From assembly GCA_951217055.1 (NCBI GenBank), contig OX578279.1, positions 31,398,173 through 31,462,172 on the forward strand: 64,000 bases of DNA. Direction: 5' to 3'. This DNA comes from Gerris lacustris (lineage: Eukaryota; Arthropoda; Insecta; Hemiptera; Gerridae). Below the pieces are notes generated by a model. The model made no database searches and was not told the origin of the DNA. It worked only from the letters and a program-made list of their open reading frames with translations. A program made the position numbers and the translations under genes. Shown piece by piece: positions 34,064-44,343 of the stretch (position 1 is its first letter; the number at the start of each line of letters is the position of its first letter).

Positions 34064-35104
34064 ATATACAGGGTGGTCCAAAAGTCTCCCCCCCCCCCTC
34101 TTAACTTTTGAACGGTTTGAGATAAATTAATGAAACTTGGGGGATCTCTACCATGCAAAGGGAAGTTTGTTTTCATGCAATCACCCACTAGGGGCAACCA
34201 CCCACTTTGCCCCCAGGCCGCCCAACTTCAAAATTTCAAAATATTTTTGATAGCATATTTTGATTCTACAGTGAAAAATAATAAACTTTTACTTGAAACT
34301 TTTTTTCCTATTCCCAATATTTTGCCCACCTATAGGGCAAAGATAGCGAAATTACCCTACCGATAATACGTTGTAAAATCTAAACGGTTAGAGATAAATT
34401 AATGAAACTTAGGGGATCCGTACCATGTAAATGGAAGTTTGTTTCCATGCAACCGCGCTGTAGGGGCAACCTCCCATTTTGCCCCCAGACCACCTAACTT
34501 CAAAATTTTGTCCTAGAATGTATATTTTTGATAGCAGATTTAGATTCTACGGCAAAAAATAAAAATATTTTACTTCCAACTTTTTTTTCTACCTCTAATA
34601 TTTTGCCCCCTATAGGGGGGCAAAGGTATAAAAATCGTTGATTTCAGCGCCTGGGGGCAAAATGGAGGTTGCCCCTAGTACGCGAGTGGATGATTAAACA
34701 CTTCCCTTTACATGCTACTGATCCCACAAGTTCCATGACTTTATTTCAAACCGTTTAGATTTTATAACGATCTAAGTGTTATTTTTTTACTATTTCGGAA
34801 GGGTTGATTTGCTATCTTTGCCCCCCTGCAGGGGGAAAAATATTGGGGATAGCAAAAATAGTTTCAAGTAAAAGTTTATTATTTTTCACCGTAGAATCCA
34901 TATATGCTATCAAAAATATACGCTCCAATTTGAAATTTTGAAGTTGGGTGGCCTGGGGGCAAAGTGGGTGGTTGCCCCTAGTGGGTGATTGCATGAAAAC
35001 AAACTTCCCTATGCATGGTAGAGATCCCCCAAGTTTCATTAATTTATCTCAAACCGTTCAAAAGTTAAGAGGGGGGGGGGAGACTTTTGGACCACCCTGT
35101 ATAT
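34064..35104. mobile_element. Mariner-like MITE, doubly folded
   Basis: The ends are TACAGGGTGGTCCAAAAGTC (left) and GACTTTTGGACCACCCTGTA (right) with TA at the edges, which is the mariner/Tc1 pattern. Inside are four copies of a block of about 250 bp arranged ++--: 34110-34370, 34380-34640, then inverted 34640-34790 and 34800-35070. Each carries AAACCGTTCAAAAGTTAAG- or AATTAATGAAACTTGGGGGA-like sequence and CTAGGGGCAACCACCCACTT. The similar frames at 34130-34366 (+) and 34812-35039 (-), both beginning MKLGGSLPC, are the two outer copies read outward-in, not genes. Confidence 0.85.
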
Positions 35105-35472
35105 AGGTTACCAGATATTAAGTATTTTGAATGTGATTGTTATTTTTATTAGTTTTAAGTTTTAAATTAAATGGTTGTGATGTTTGATGGAAACTACCTA
35201 TTTAAAATCTATTTATTTATTTTTAAGAATTATGACAAGACCAACTTAGTTGAATAATATAATATAATGTGAACCTATCTTCTTATGATTATGCCCCGGA
35301 GGGATGCGAAATATAGCCTTTATGCAGTGAGCTTCGTTTTTAATACACCCTAATCGACCCAACATAATAGTATATACATACGTGTTTGTTTTTTGGGGAA
35401 AAAATATACATATATTCGAAAAGAAGACAAAATTTGCAACAAAAACTATTCTATGGCATTTTTTTGGGTGGC
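35105..35472. other. Short spacer
   Basis: A+T-rich. A minus-strand frame of 128 codons (35246-35632) runs through this spacer and the GC-rich hairpin beyond it. No motif is recognised and I do not call it. Confidence 0.3.
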
Positions 35473-35605
35473 GCTGGCGCGTCTCGGAAAATGTGCCTCG
35501 GTGCGGCGTCGCTGCTTGTGAGTTCGCACGTCGGCGTCGTTTCCATTCGCTCTCCCGTCTTAGGAGCACCGAGGCTTTTTCATTCATTTTCTGAGACGCG
35601 CCAGC
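35473..35605. repeat. GC-rich hairpin with 21-bp outer stem
   Basis: GCTGGCGCGTCTCGGAAAAT at 35473 pairs with ATTTTCTGAGACGCGCCAGC ending at 35605 (one mismatch). An inner stem CCTCGGTGC (about 35497-35504) pairs with GCACCGAGG (35566-35574). The loop, about 60 bases, is CG-dinucleotide rich, unlike all surroundings. It could be a MITE, a short foreign insert, or a structured RNA. Three overlapping frames here are consequences of the GC-richness. Confidence 0.65.
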
Positions 35606-36214
35606 CCCCAGACCTCTCAGATTTTTAATCACAATTTGTTTATATAAAAACCAAATTTATGAAGTCTTACGTTATTATCCCTAGAAAATAAAATTATCTA
35701 AATTACTTAATCTATGTTATTTTAGCATTAAAAGTATCCTTATTATCAACTTAAATTAAAAACTTAAAACTTAACTTAAAATATTATCTATTGAACTCTC
35801 AAATTTCCCATATTTTCAAATAGTGACCTACATTACAAACATAATATTTATACGTTTTTACAGTGTTAAAATGCAATGGCCGACGTAGTCTCATAGTAAT
35901 TGAGCGTTTCATTTTCTGCCAAAATAAACAAAGGTTGAAAAAATTTGTGAAAATCAGCGCCATTTCTGGAGAGAAGTTCGTAAACTCAACTCCTTCATGT
36001 GGGCTCTTAATGGTTTCAACAAGTGGAATAATCAAAATGTGGAACATTCACTACCACTATTGTAACAAACTATATAAATCTAGACACAGATTATATATCA
36101 GCATCAGCGGAAATCAAGAAGATTAGCGAAAAGCTTCGCTACAACAAATTTTACATACCTCAAATAATCCACCTTAACAAAATTAAATTAAAACAACAAT
36201 AATCATTCATATTT
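35606..36214. other. Stretch with no recognised gene
   Basis: A+T-rich. Overlapping frames at 35799-36047 (-) and 35863-36126 (+) have no recognisable motif. Confidence 0.3.
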
Positions 36215-36390
36215 TATGATTTTGGTAGTATTCATACTACGGAAAGATTAAATTTTAATTTAAATCAAATTATAATTTTGATTAACTACGGGAAACAGAC
36301 AGAGAAAAATACACATTCTGCGCCGGGATTTGTACCACGGGCCTCTATATTTCCAGTATAGCGCTCTACCAACTAAGCTACGCATCAGGA
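36215..36390 (-). mobile_element. tRNA-headed SINE, copy 1
   Basis: On the minus strand, 36387-36316 is a 72-nt tRNA-like sequence. It has TAGCTTAGTTGGTAGAGC as A box, a perfect 5-bp anticodon stem (CTATA/TATAG), loop CTGGAAA (apparent anticodon GGA) and B box GGTACAAATCC. The D stem pairs fully, the acceptor stem pairs at 5 of 7, and the T stem is degraded. A body follows (36315-36215) that recurs at 37378-37500, which makes this a SINE rather than a tRNA gene. A 72-nt form without a long variable arm is not a normal serine tRNA; the layout is closer to tRNA-Phe (inference). Confidence 0.65.
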
Positions 36391-36508
36391 GAATGATTTT
36401 CTCTGACGTTAATGATACCTTGTCCCGAATTTAAGCTTTCAATAGTCCACAAGTCTAAGAAGTCAACATTAATGACATAGAACTAGACCGAGAAATAACG
36501 CTTATAAT

Positions 36509-37323
36509 TAGGGCTCGGATCGATATGCTCCAAAACCCCGCATTATATGCTCGATAGATATGCTTGAAAAAACTCATTATATGCTTTTAAATATGCAGAA
36601 TATGTTCGAAAAACACCGTTTAAAACTATAGAGAGGACAGTGAAACGAAAAATTTACAACTTATCTTTATATACGAGCATTATTTTCAAATTGTATGTAT
36701 GATTCACTGCTATGTCCACAAATTTCAAGTATATGTATGAGACATTTTATGTACAAGTTACAGTTTAAAAGTTTATATAAAAATGTTCAGTATTAGGCGA
36801 GTCAATGATGTAGATTGGTATTAGTCTGTACATCAAGATTTTTTCAATATTTTCACTTTTAAGTGATTTTCTTAAATCGGCCAATAAAATCTTTCGAAGT
36901 CATTTGATACGGGTGATAAATACTTAACTGATACTGCATCTTGTGCAGAGTAGTTTGTAAAATCGTCTGACGTTGCAGACTCGCCACGAAGTATACTATC
37001 CAAGTCCAACGATGCACTCTAACCGGGATTTCTAACCGAGATAATGGGAAAAATATCGTGAGTTTTACGTACGGTCGAAGGCCACACAATATTGTACTGA
37101 GGGTATATATTGTACATGCATCCCACGGGCCGCGTAGTGAGTACCCTGGATTTAGACGATACCCACAAGAATATGCATTTATATGCAATTCTGAAAACAG
37201 CGGTTTTATGCATTTATATGCTCAATAAATTTAAATTCTGTTGGTCCCAGAGAGGTGAAAATACCACCAAAAAGCTTCTTTCAATGTTTGAGCATATGCA
37301 AATATGCTCAAATCCTAGCCCTA
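36509..37323. mobile_element. hAT-type MITE with target duplication
   Basis: The ends are TAGGGCTCGGAT (36509) and ATCCTAGCCCTA (37323), flanked by 8-bp near-identical repeats CTTATAAT (36501-36508) and CTTATAGT (37324-37331). An 8-bp duplication is the hAT signature. Subterminal ATGCTC/GAGCAT and TATGCATTTATATGC motifs are repeated at both ends, as is usual for hAT transposase binding regions. At 815 bp it has no transposase, and frames inside it (36859-37188, 37019-37213, 37110-37349) are not genes. Confidence 0.8.
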
Positions 37324-37377
37324 CTTATAGTTATAAAGTACCCAATTAGTACCTGTACCTAGTACAATCAATTAGAA

Positions 37378-37580
37378 ATTCATATTTTATGATTTTGGCA
37401 GTATTCATACTACGGAAGGATTAAATTTTAATTTTAATCAAATTATAATTATTATTAACTACGGGAAATAGACAGAGAAAAATACACTCTAGCGCCGCGA
37501 TTTGAACCATGGGCCTCTATATTTTTCTCTGTCTGTTTCCCGTAGTTAATAATAATTATAATTTGATTTAAAAAACAACA
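37378..37580 (-). mobile_element. tRNA-headed SINE, copy 2, broken with fold-back
   Basis: 37378-37525 repeats the body and the 3' part of the tRNA-like head of copy 1, here with a better B box (GGTTCAAATCG) but no A box. At about 37527 the sequence turns back on itself. TTTTTCTCTGTCTGTTTCCC plus GTAGTTAATAATAATTATAA is the inverted copy of the body at 37427-37485. The hAT MITE lies between the two SINE copies. Confidence 0.65.
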
Positions 37581-38915
37581 ATAATACAAAATAAAGTTAA
37601 ACTATAGAACCAATGCTAAGTTTACCAAGAGGGAGTGAGTTTTGTAACTGCTAAATTTTAAGTGATTGACAAGTTAAACTAAAAAAATAACATGTTCAAG
37701 ACTAAAATGTAAAGTTAAATGTATAATTTGAACCATTTAAAGTTGTGAAGACATCGGCTGCAAGAGCCCTAACACTTTCTCATTACATTTCTGCGCACTC
37801 TTAAAATCCACCTATATTTTTATTTCAAGTAGTAAAAACATTTTAATTTATTTTGTGATTTTATTTCTGCGTATAATTTCTTTTGGCACATGTAAATAAT
37901 TACCATGTTGTAATAATAATTTTAACAGTTTTCAATTAAAACCATGTGGGATTTTATCCTAAACAAGTTAGTATTTTATACATTTAATTAACTCCATAAT
38001 AATATTAATTCTATATTGAAATATTCATGAATAAGTAAAATCACCAACCATTACAGAAATATCGGATTCTAAATATTTGACTGATACTGATAAACTGATA
38101 ACCAACCAAAGATTTTATTGATGAGAGCGGCGAACAGAAAATAACGGGTTTTTGGTTTTTTATATCCTGAAAAGTTGGTTCATACGCTATTGTCAGACTG
38201 TATAGATATTGTTAACATTGATTGATTTTTTTTAATTGGATAAAAAGTCAGAAACATTGTAGAGGAGTAATATGCAGCTATTGTATTAGAAGACAATGGA
38301 ATATGATGGGAAAGGTATATGGGGGAGGGAAAGATGTCAGTGCGTTTATACGAGCCAAGTCTTCAATATTGTGTTCCTACCAAACAAACCTCCTCTTATC
38401 AATTTCCCCTCTCTGTATACCTTATCACATTCAGTCCCCCTACACTTTTACACTCCTCCCTTATCTATCTTGCCCCTAATTGGCTCCCTCATTAGCGCCC
38501 CCGGGAAAAGAGGTCGAAAAGCCCCCGCGAAATTTAATTAGAAAGCCCGCCCTTTTCTTATCCAGGCAGGAAATTTTTCCATTCATTATACGCCCATTTA
38601 TTAAAACCTTCTCGAGTACGGACTTTATCAAACACGGATTCCCGGACCGCACAAGTATTTAATACATTTAAACAGGAGGATTGTCCTACTGTGAGCATTA
38701 ATCTTCACTATGTTATATACATTTAATTACTTGACAACATTAATAACGAGAATAAGATAAAGCCTTTGCCAACTCAAAACATGGTTATTATCTCTCAATC
38801 GTTGACCTGAATAAGTCAGTTACACAATAATAATAACAATTTACAAACATTAATGAAGCTTTGAAATTTAATTTAATTTTGCATTTTGCTTCCGACTTAA
38901 TTTAATTTTAATTCT
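37581..38915. other. Stretch with no recognised gene
   Basis: A+T-rich except 38290-38660, where three plus-strand frames overlap (38222-38479, 38296-38541, 38480-38662). None has a recognisable motif and they contradict one another, so no gene is called. Confidence 0.35.
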
Positions 38916-38919
38916 GTTT

Positions 38920-39300
38920 TGCTTCCGACTTTACCGAAGGAAACGGAATATGATCGTTTAGAAGAAATAAATTGTTCTTTTGTCTCCGAATTCAAACATA
39001 CCAGAAAGAAATCCGTCTCAGACATCAGGGAATATTTTTGGTCCCAAGATAAAAACTAGGTATTTGTCTTATTTTAATGAACATTGTATGGTAGCTCATA
39101 AATAGACCATTAATAGTCCCATGTAAGTGTCAACCTTCTGCGCCCATTGGTTTCTTTTCAAAATACAAACAAACATACATTTATTCACACCTATATCTTA
39201 GTACTCTTCTGATTTAGAAGAAATTTGAATGTTTGTCGAATGTAGCCTACAGATAATCCAATAATAATTTCAACCGTCTAAGCTCATTAAATTTTGTTAA
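38920..39300 (+). repeat. Family E internal blocks
   Basis: TTGCTTCCGACTTTACCGAAGGAAACGG-type signature at about 38927, TCCGTCTCAGACATCAGGGA at about 39011, then the inverted block ATACAAACAAACATACATTT and CTTCTGATTTAGAAGAAATT (39165-39230). The order matches 51010-51420. It lies just left of a complete small E copy. Confidence 0.6.
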
Positions 39301-39349
39301 TTGATACTTTTATTCATGTAAAAAAATAAAAATAATATTGATAGATTTT

Positions 39350-39461
39350 AAAATAGTCGGCCAATTTGAGTGCCACATAGTTTCATCACATCCTATCACG
39401 TATTTTATTGATGTTATGTTTTTAAAACCCAATATTGTTTAATTTATTAAATAGTTCCCCC

Positions 39462-39495
<34 letters not shown>

Positions 39496-39915
39496 AAACA
39501 TTTTTTTTTGTTTTATTACACGAATAAAAGTATAAATTTAGCAATATTTAATGTGCTGTGGGCTACTTTCGAGAAACCATCCAAATTTCATAAAAATCGG
39601 ATGAGTACTCTTGAAGATATAGGTGCGCAACTGCAGATGGAAGAGAAAAAGAAATGCGCAAAAGGTTGAAACTTTTATAGGACCAAAAATGGGCTAATGA
39701 TGACCTATAATCTAAATTCCATTTACATACAACTTTTTTAAGGTTTTTTATGCCTTGGTCGGGTATAAGTATAAAATTACAAGACGCAAAAATGACCGAG
39801 TGCCATGGGCGCTCCGCTCGGTCCCCGGTTCTAGGTTGTAAAAGCCTATAAATCATTTAAAGTATAAAAAATCGGACGCAAGGGAGCTATGTGCCACACT
39901 AATTGGTAAATTATT
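39350..39915. mobile_element. Family E MITE with both ends
   Basis: The left end is AATAGTCGGCCAATTTGAGT plus GCCACATAGTTTCATCACAT (39351-39390). The right end, inverted, is ATGTGCCACACTAATTGGTA at about 39886-39905. About 565 bp in all. Inside are an A-run of about 30 at 39463-39493 and the CCAAATTTCATAAAAATCGG block. The 97-codon minus frame 39563-39856 lies wholly within and is not a gene. Confidence 0.7.
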
Positions 39916-41351
39916 TTCTATTCTATAAGAATCGAATTAAAATCAAAGCTTCTAGAATAGTGTTATTCTACACTTGTTAGTTAACAATAAAGTAAACATA
40001 AATAACGAAGATTTAGAAGCCTTCATTTGTCTAAAATTATTTATAAAAACTCCTAATTAACTTTTAATTTTTAACACGATTAAATAAAAAAAACGGTAAT
40101 TGAACATAATATTAATTAGGGTAAACATTTTTCTTGTCTTTTTTTTTTTTTTTTTTTCATCATACCATTTTTATTTCAATTACAATATTTATCTCGCGTT
40201 ACAAGCTTGCGATTTGTGAAGGGTAAATAAATTGTTTTGTGTCTGTTCATTGTTTAATACATTCAGTTTAGCTTTTAAAATTAGATATCGTGACAATTAC
40301 CAATTTTCTTCGACCCACTGGAATAATACAAGCGAATGTTTAATTAAAGTAATTTCCTCCGCTTCATTAAAAAGTTTGGGGGGGGGGGAAATATCGTCCT
40401 ATTTCTTTTTTTTTACTCATTAGGATTCGGCTCTTGTTTATTTTGAATTCAATTAAATATTAAGTTGGATTTAGGTTCTGAATTGGGTCGCCTGCGAATG
40501 TTTCATAACAGTGTTGCCCCATTATTTATTTAATTAATAATAAAAGAGGGAGGTAGGAAACAGTCCGACCGTCTAATTAGCCAACTAAAATAATATCAAC
40601 TTAATTAAATTTTGTAATTGCAATAAACAGTGGAAATCTGCTATTAGATAATTAATATTCTAGGCACTTGTTTGAATTTAGTTATTGATAAGAAGTAATA
40701 AGTAGACCAAGGCATACTCAAACTCAAATATTTAAGTATGAGGCATAATAGCATCGTAAAGGCCCATATTCTTCCTAGTAGGAAGCAGTGAACCCCTAAC
40801 TTTGGTCGTTAGCTGGCTGAGAGTAATTATGTAAATCTATGAAAACTAAATAAGTCAAGGGTTCATTTACATGAATTTGAAATTAAGTGATGTATCAATA
40901 TAAGAAGAGTTCTAAATGAAACATTTCGGTATGAGACTGTCGTTTTGCCAATAACGCACCAATACTTTCTTCGCTCATGAAGTCACTTTATAGGTCAGTG
41001 TCTAATATATTAGACACCCTTGAGGTACCCTGAATGGGCAAGGCATATATATTGATATGTATAGCTACTATATAAATATATAGTTCTAGAAGTGACATAA
41101 AAATACGACATGTTTTCAAACAAAAACACAACATCGATGCAATAATGCTTTTTAAATCCATCATTACAAAATCAGACTATAAAACAGCTGTACAAACTAA
41201 ACCAAGGGTTTTTCTGGGTGCCCCGGCCCCGCTGACCGTTTCCGAAAAAACTTAAATTTTTGACTTGCCCTATAAAGGGTTAATGCAATAATTGCAGTCA
41301 GGAAAAACACAGCAACCTACTTAAAAGTAAAATATAATTTATTTTAATATG

Positions 41352-41355
<4 letters not shown>
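39916..41355. other. Stretch with no recognised gene
   Basis: A+T-rich with homopolymers (T at about 40140-40157, G at about 40379-40388). No repeat family or coding sequence recognised. Confidence 0.4.

Positions 41356-41431
<76 letters not shown>
41356..41431. repeat. Microsatellite (TA)n
   Basis: An uninterrupted alternating TA tract of about 75 bases. Confidence 0.97.
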
Positions 41432-41433
<2 letters not shown>

Positions 41434-41636
41434 TGTTTTGGAAATAATCTGAAAATTTATAATATTGAAACGAATTGTGTATGTATTTTTAATAAATGGT
41501 TATTTATTTACCAAAAATGAACATATGAACATGAACATGTCCATATTTTCTATGAATCTATGAACATAATTTATGGTCCACAAAGAGCACCCTTTAAATT
41601 TTATATCCTAGATTCTAGATGATAGAGCGTAGTCAT

Positions 41637-41886
41637 TAAAACGTATAAGAAGAGTGAAGGAGTTTGTTGGAATAAAAGTCCGTGAGTTGTTTACTTTCTT
41701 ATTTCATGCACAAAGCTTTCGCTCAGGGAGCCTGATCTTCATCGGTGATAAGAACAATGATATCATTGTTCTTATCACCGATGAAGCTCAGTCTCCCTGA
41801 GCTAAAGCTTTGTGCATGGAATAAAAAAAGTAAACAACTCACGGACATTTATTCCAACAAACTCCTTCACTCTTCTTATACGTTCT
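41637..41886. repeat. 250-bp near-perfect palindrome
   Basis: Centre between 41761 and 41762 (AGAACAATGATATCATTGTT). Arms of about 125 bases match with only a few differences, from ACGTATAAGAAGAGTGAAGG on the left to CCTTCACTCTTCTTATACGT on the right. There is no spacer. A direct repeat TAGTCATTAAA stands just outside both arms (about 41630-41640 and 41924-41934), as a target duplication would. The arm contains GATCAGGCTCCCTGAGCGAA-like sequence (minus strand), the kind of conserved hairpin motif found near 3' ends of some retroelements (weak inference). The frame at 41745-41933 is an artefact. Confidence 0.85.
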
Positions 41887-41939
41887 ACTCTACAAGTCCA
41901 CATAAGAAAACCGCTTCAATTAGTAGTCATTAAAGTTTG

Positions 41940-43600
41940 AAACATTTAATCAATTTATTTTTTAACTCTTACTCAATAAACCTGAAATTATCAAGTTCTT
42001 AAATAGAATTGTATTAAAAAAACATGTTTAAAAACTTGTTTTTATTTGAATTCTTCTCAGCAAACCCTTTCATTTGATACCCATGTCTTGGGCGTGCTTA
42101 AAAAATAACTAGTCCGCAATATTGGATTTAGAATGACGTCACTTTGCTAACCATGCATTGTCATCCAAACTAAATGTGTATGCAAAATTTCAATAAATGA
42201 AAAACAATCAAGCTTTTTTTTCTACAAAAAATAAAAATAGTCAGTCCGTTTATTTGCTCTAAACCTAGTATTGCTGAATTGGCAGAAGTAATTATTAATA
42301 CTCCTGTGAATACTGATTGTGAACCAAATTGTAATGTTACAATATATTGTAAATGTAAATTATTCACCAACTTAAGATCATTTATAATAATTTATTTGAT
42401 TAAATGTTGTATCATATCATATCGCATAAACATTATAAATTAAATTGGTCATTGCCTGTGTTTTATTATACTTAACAATATTTAAAAAATGCATCCATTA
42501 TACTTTAAAAAAACCATTTTTTTAAATATAATAGAAAATTAAGTGCACACAAATATTTTGTGTTTTAACATGGTTTTATTAGTACATTTTGAGTAATAGT
42601 TTTATTTTATTTGATTATTCCCCGACATGGTGGGATATATGATTTTTTAGTATTAAATAAGTGATACGATTTATCATGGAAAACATAATTTTCACACCCC
42701 GACTAGCTTTTAAAATATGCAAACAATCAAAGATTATTTCATTACCGTATGATTAAATGAAACAAACGTTTAGTTTACTCCACAAAACTAAGTATTTAAT
42801 AGAACAATCTTTACTAAATTTTTTATTCGTATATAAACTAAAATCATAACCCCCAAAAAATGTTTATATTCAAAGAAAAAAGAATAAAAAAAATCGAATT
42901 AAGACAAATTACAGTATTCTTTGTTTGTAACCTGATCTTCAAGTAGTTGTTGTTCAACTGTTGTAACCCAAGGTGGTTCCTAACCTTCCGGCGGAGAAAT
43001 TCTCAGTTTGTAGCTTCTTGTCGAAAAGAGGAAAATTGCCTATTTTAGCATTGGCAGATTCGATACGACTGAGTAGATTTCAACAGATCTAATAATTGTA
43101 AAAAACGACAGAACTAAATAAGATTATATTAACTATGGAAATAGTTAATATAGTAACAAAATCAGAATATTTTAGGCACAATTATATTTTACAAAGGAAA
43201 AAATGTAAATATAATAATCTATGTAATGTCAAGTAGAAGAAATTATGATCTATAGGAAACTGTAGTGTAAAAGAGATTTGTCATTGCAAGATCGAGGATT
43301 TGAACAGAAGTGAAGGCGTGGTCTCTCCATTCCCTCTGGTTGACTCTTGATAAAGGTTATGGCTAGAGAGAAACTGATGGGCCTTCCAGTTAAGTATGAT
43401 GAATGAACGAATATGAACCAAGGACGTACGCCCAGAAAAAGTTTCTGAACTCGTCACTTATAAGTCTAGTCGCTTCTAGCTCAATCCTACATAGTTTAAC
43501 CTTTCCATTAAAACTAGACAAATCCAGAAATCAATTACATCATAAACTGCTACTCAAAAACGCACTTTTTTGAACACTTGTAGCTCAGCTTCTATAATAG
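41940..43600. other. Stretch with no recognised gene
   Basis: A+T-rich, becoming less so at 42940-43500. No credible coding frame or repeat copy. Confidence 0.4.
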
Positions 43601-43627
43601 ATAGAGATATGGGGTTTGCGGGATCTG

Positions 43628-44343
43628 AAAACTACATTCTTTTATTTTAAATTTCATATCTATAACTTAAAATACTATTTGGTGAAAGCCATGCAATGAC
43701 GGTTTAAATTAGGGTCTTAAAAATAGTCATTGTCCGGGAAGTAATCTGGTATTATAGTTTTGGTAGAATAAATAATCATACAGTGGAGTGGGGGTTCTTT
43801 GTAGGTAAGTGGGAGGAGTCCCTCGCAGTGTTATAACAAAAGAGTTAACTTCAATGCTACTTATATTGAACATAGAATGCTAAATTACACGTTTATGCAA
43901 GATGGTGCCCCGACCCATTGCTCCTTGCAAATAATTTATTACTTGCAATTGATTTGCTCAGACTTTATTCAGCCAGACGAGTGGCTGTCCAACAGTCCAG
44001 ACCTAAATCCAATTGATTACTGTCTGGGGTTGGTAAGAAAGAACAAAGAGTGTAGATATCCCACTGGAGAAAAAGAGTACAGACTGTCGTAAATGAACTA
44101 GGAGGACATATTGAACCATACCACAAGTAAATCTGTAAATTCATTAGTGTTTTTTTATTTATTATTATTATTATTTTTTTTTTTTTTTTTTTTTTGTTAC
44201 ATTATTTTTTAAAACATTTATTTTATCAAAACAACCCGGACATTGACTTATTTTAAGACCCTAATTCAAACCGTCATTGCATGGCTTTTACGCAATAGTT
44301 TGGTGAAGTTATAGATATGAAATTTAAAGTAGAAGAATGTAGT
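43628..44343 (+). mobile_element. Degenerate mariner/Tc1-type element
   Basis: Inverted arms of about 115 bp (43628-43745 and 44229-44342) share TACATTCTTYTAYTTTAAAT, TCATATCTATAACTT, AAGCCATGCAATGACGGTTT and AGGGTCTTAAAA. They enclose about 480 bp holding the C-terminal part of a transposase (separate entry). A full-length mariner would be about 1.3 kb or more, so most of the gene is deleted. A T-run of about 25 lies at 44170-44195. Confidence 0.75.
43838..44127 (+). pseudogene. Mariner-type transposase C-terminal fragment (DD37D)
   Basis: The frame reads NKRVNFNATY from 43838, then FMQDGAPTH and SNSPDLNPIDY. These hold the second and third catalytic acidic residues of the DDE/D domain. Exactly 37 residues separate the D of QDGAPTH from the D of NPIDY, the spacing of the DD37D (maT-like) group of the Tc1/mariner superfamily. 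The first catalytic D and the whole N-terminal DNA-binding part are missing. Upstream of 43820 the frame hits a stop. Near 44060-44085 the frame shifts, and the C-terminal tail continues in another frame (VVNELGGHIEPYHK) to a TAA at about 44127. It is non-functional. Confidence 0.85.

Noticed and set aside
34130..35039. Two similar 'MKLGGSLPC' frames on opposite strands
   Set aside because: They are the two inverted arms of the MITE at 34064-35104. Similarity comes from the repeat, not from a gene family.
35246..35632. Three overlapping frames around the GC-rich hairpin
   Set aside because: They overlap on both strands and derive from the GC-rich stem sequence, where stop codons are rare.
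36316..36387. Functional tRNA gene
   Set aside because: The T stem has two mismatches and the acceptor stem two, the B box is altered, and the flanking body is repeated at 37378. It is therefore a SINE.
36859..37213. 109- and 64-codon minus-strand frames
   Set aside because: They lie wholly inside the hAT MITE, overlap each other in different frames and show no transposase motif.
41745..41933. 62-codon frame
   Set aside because: It reads through one arm of the 250-bp palindrome.
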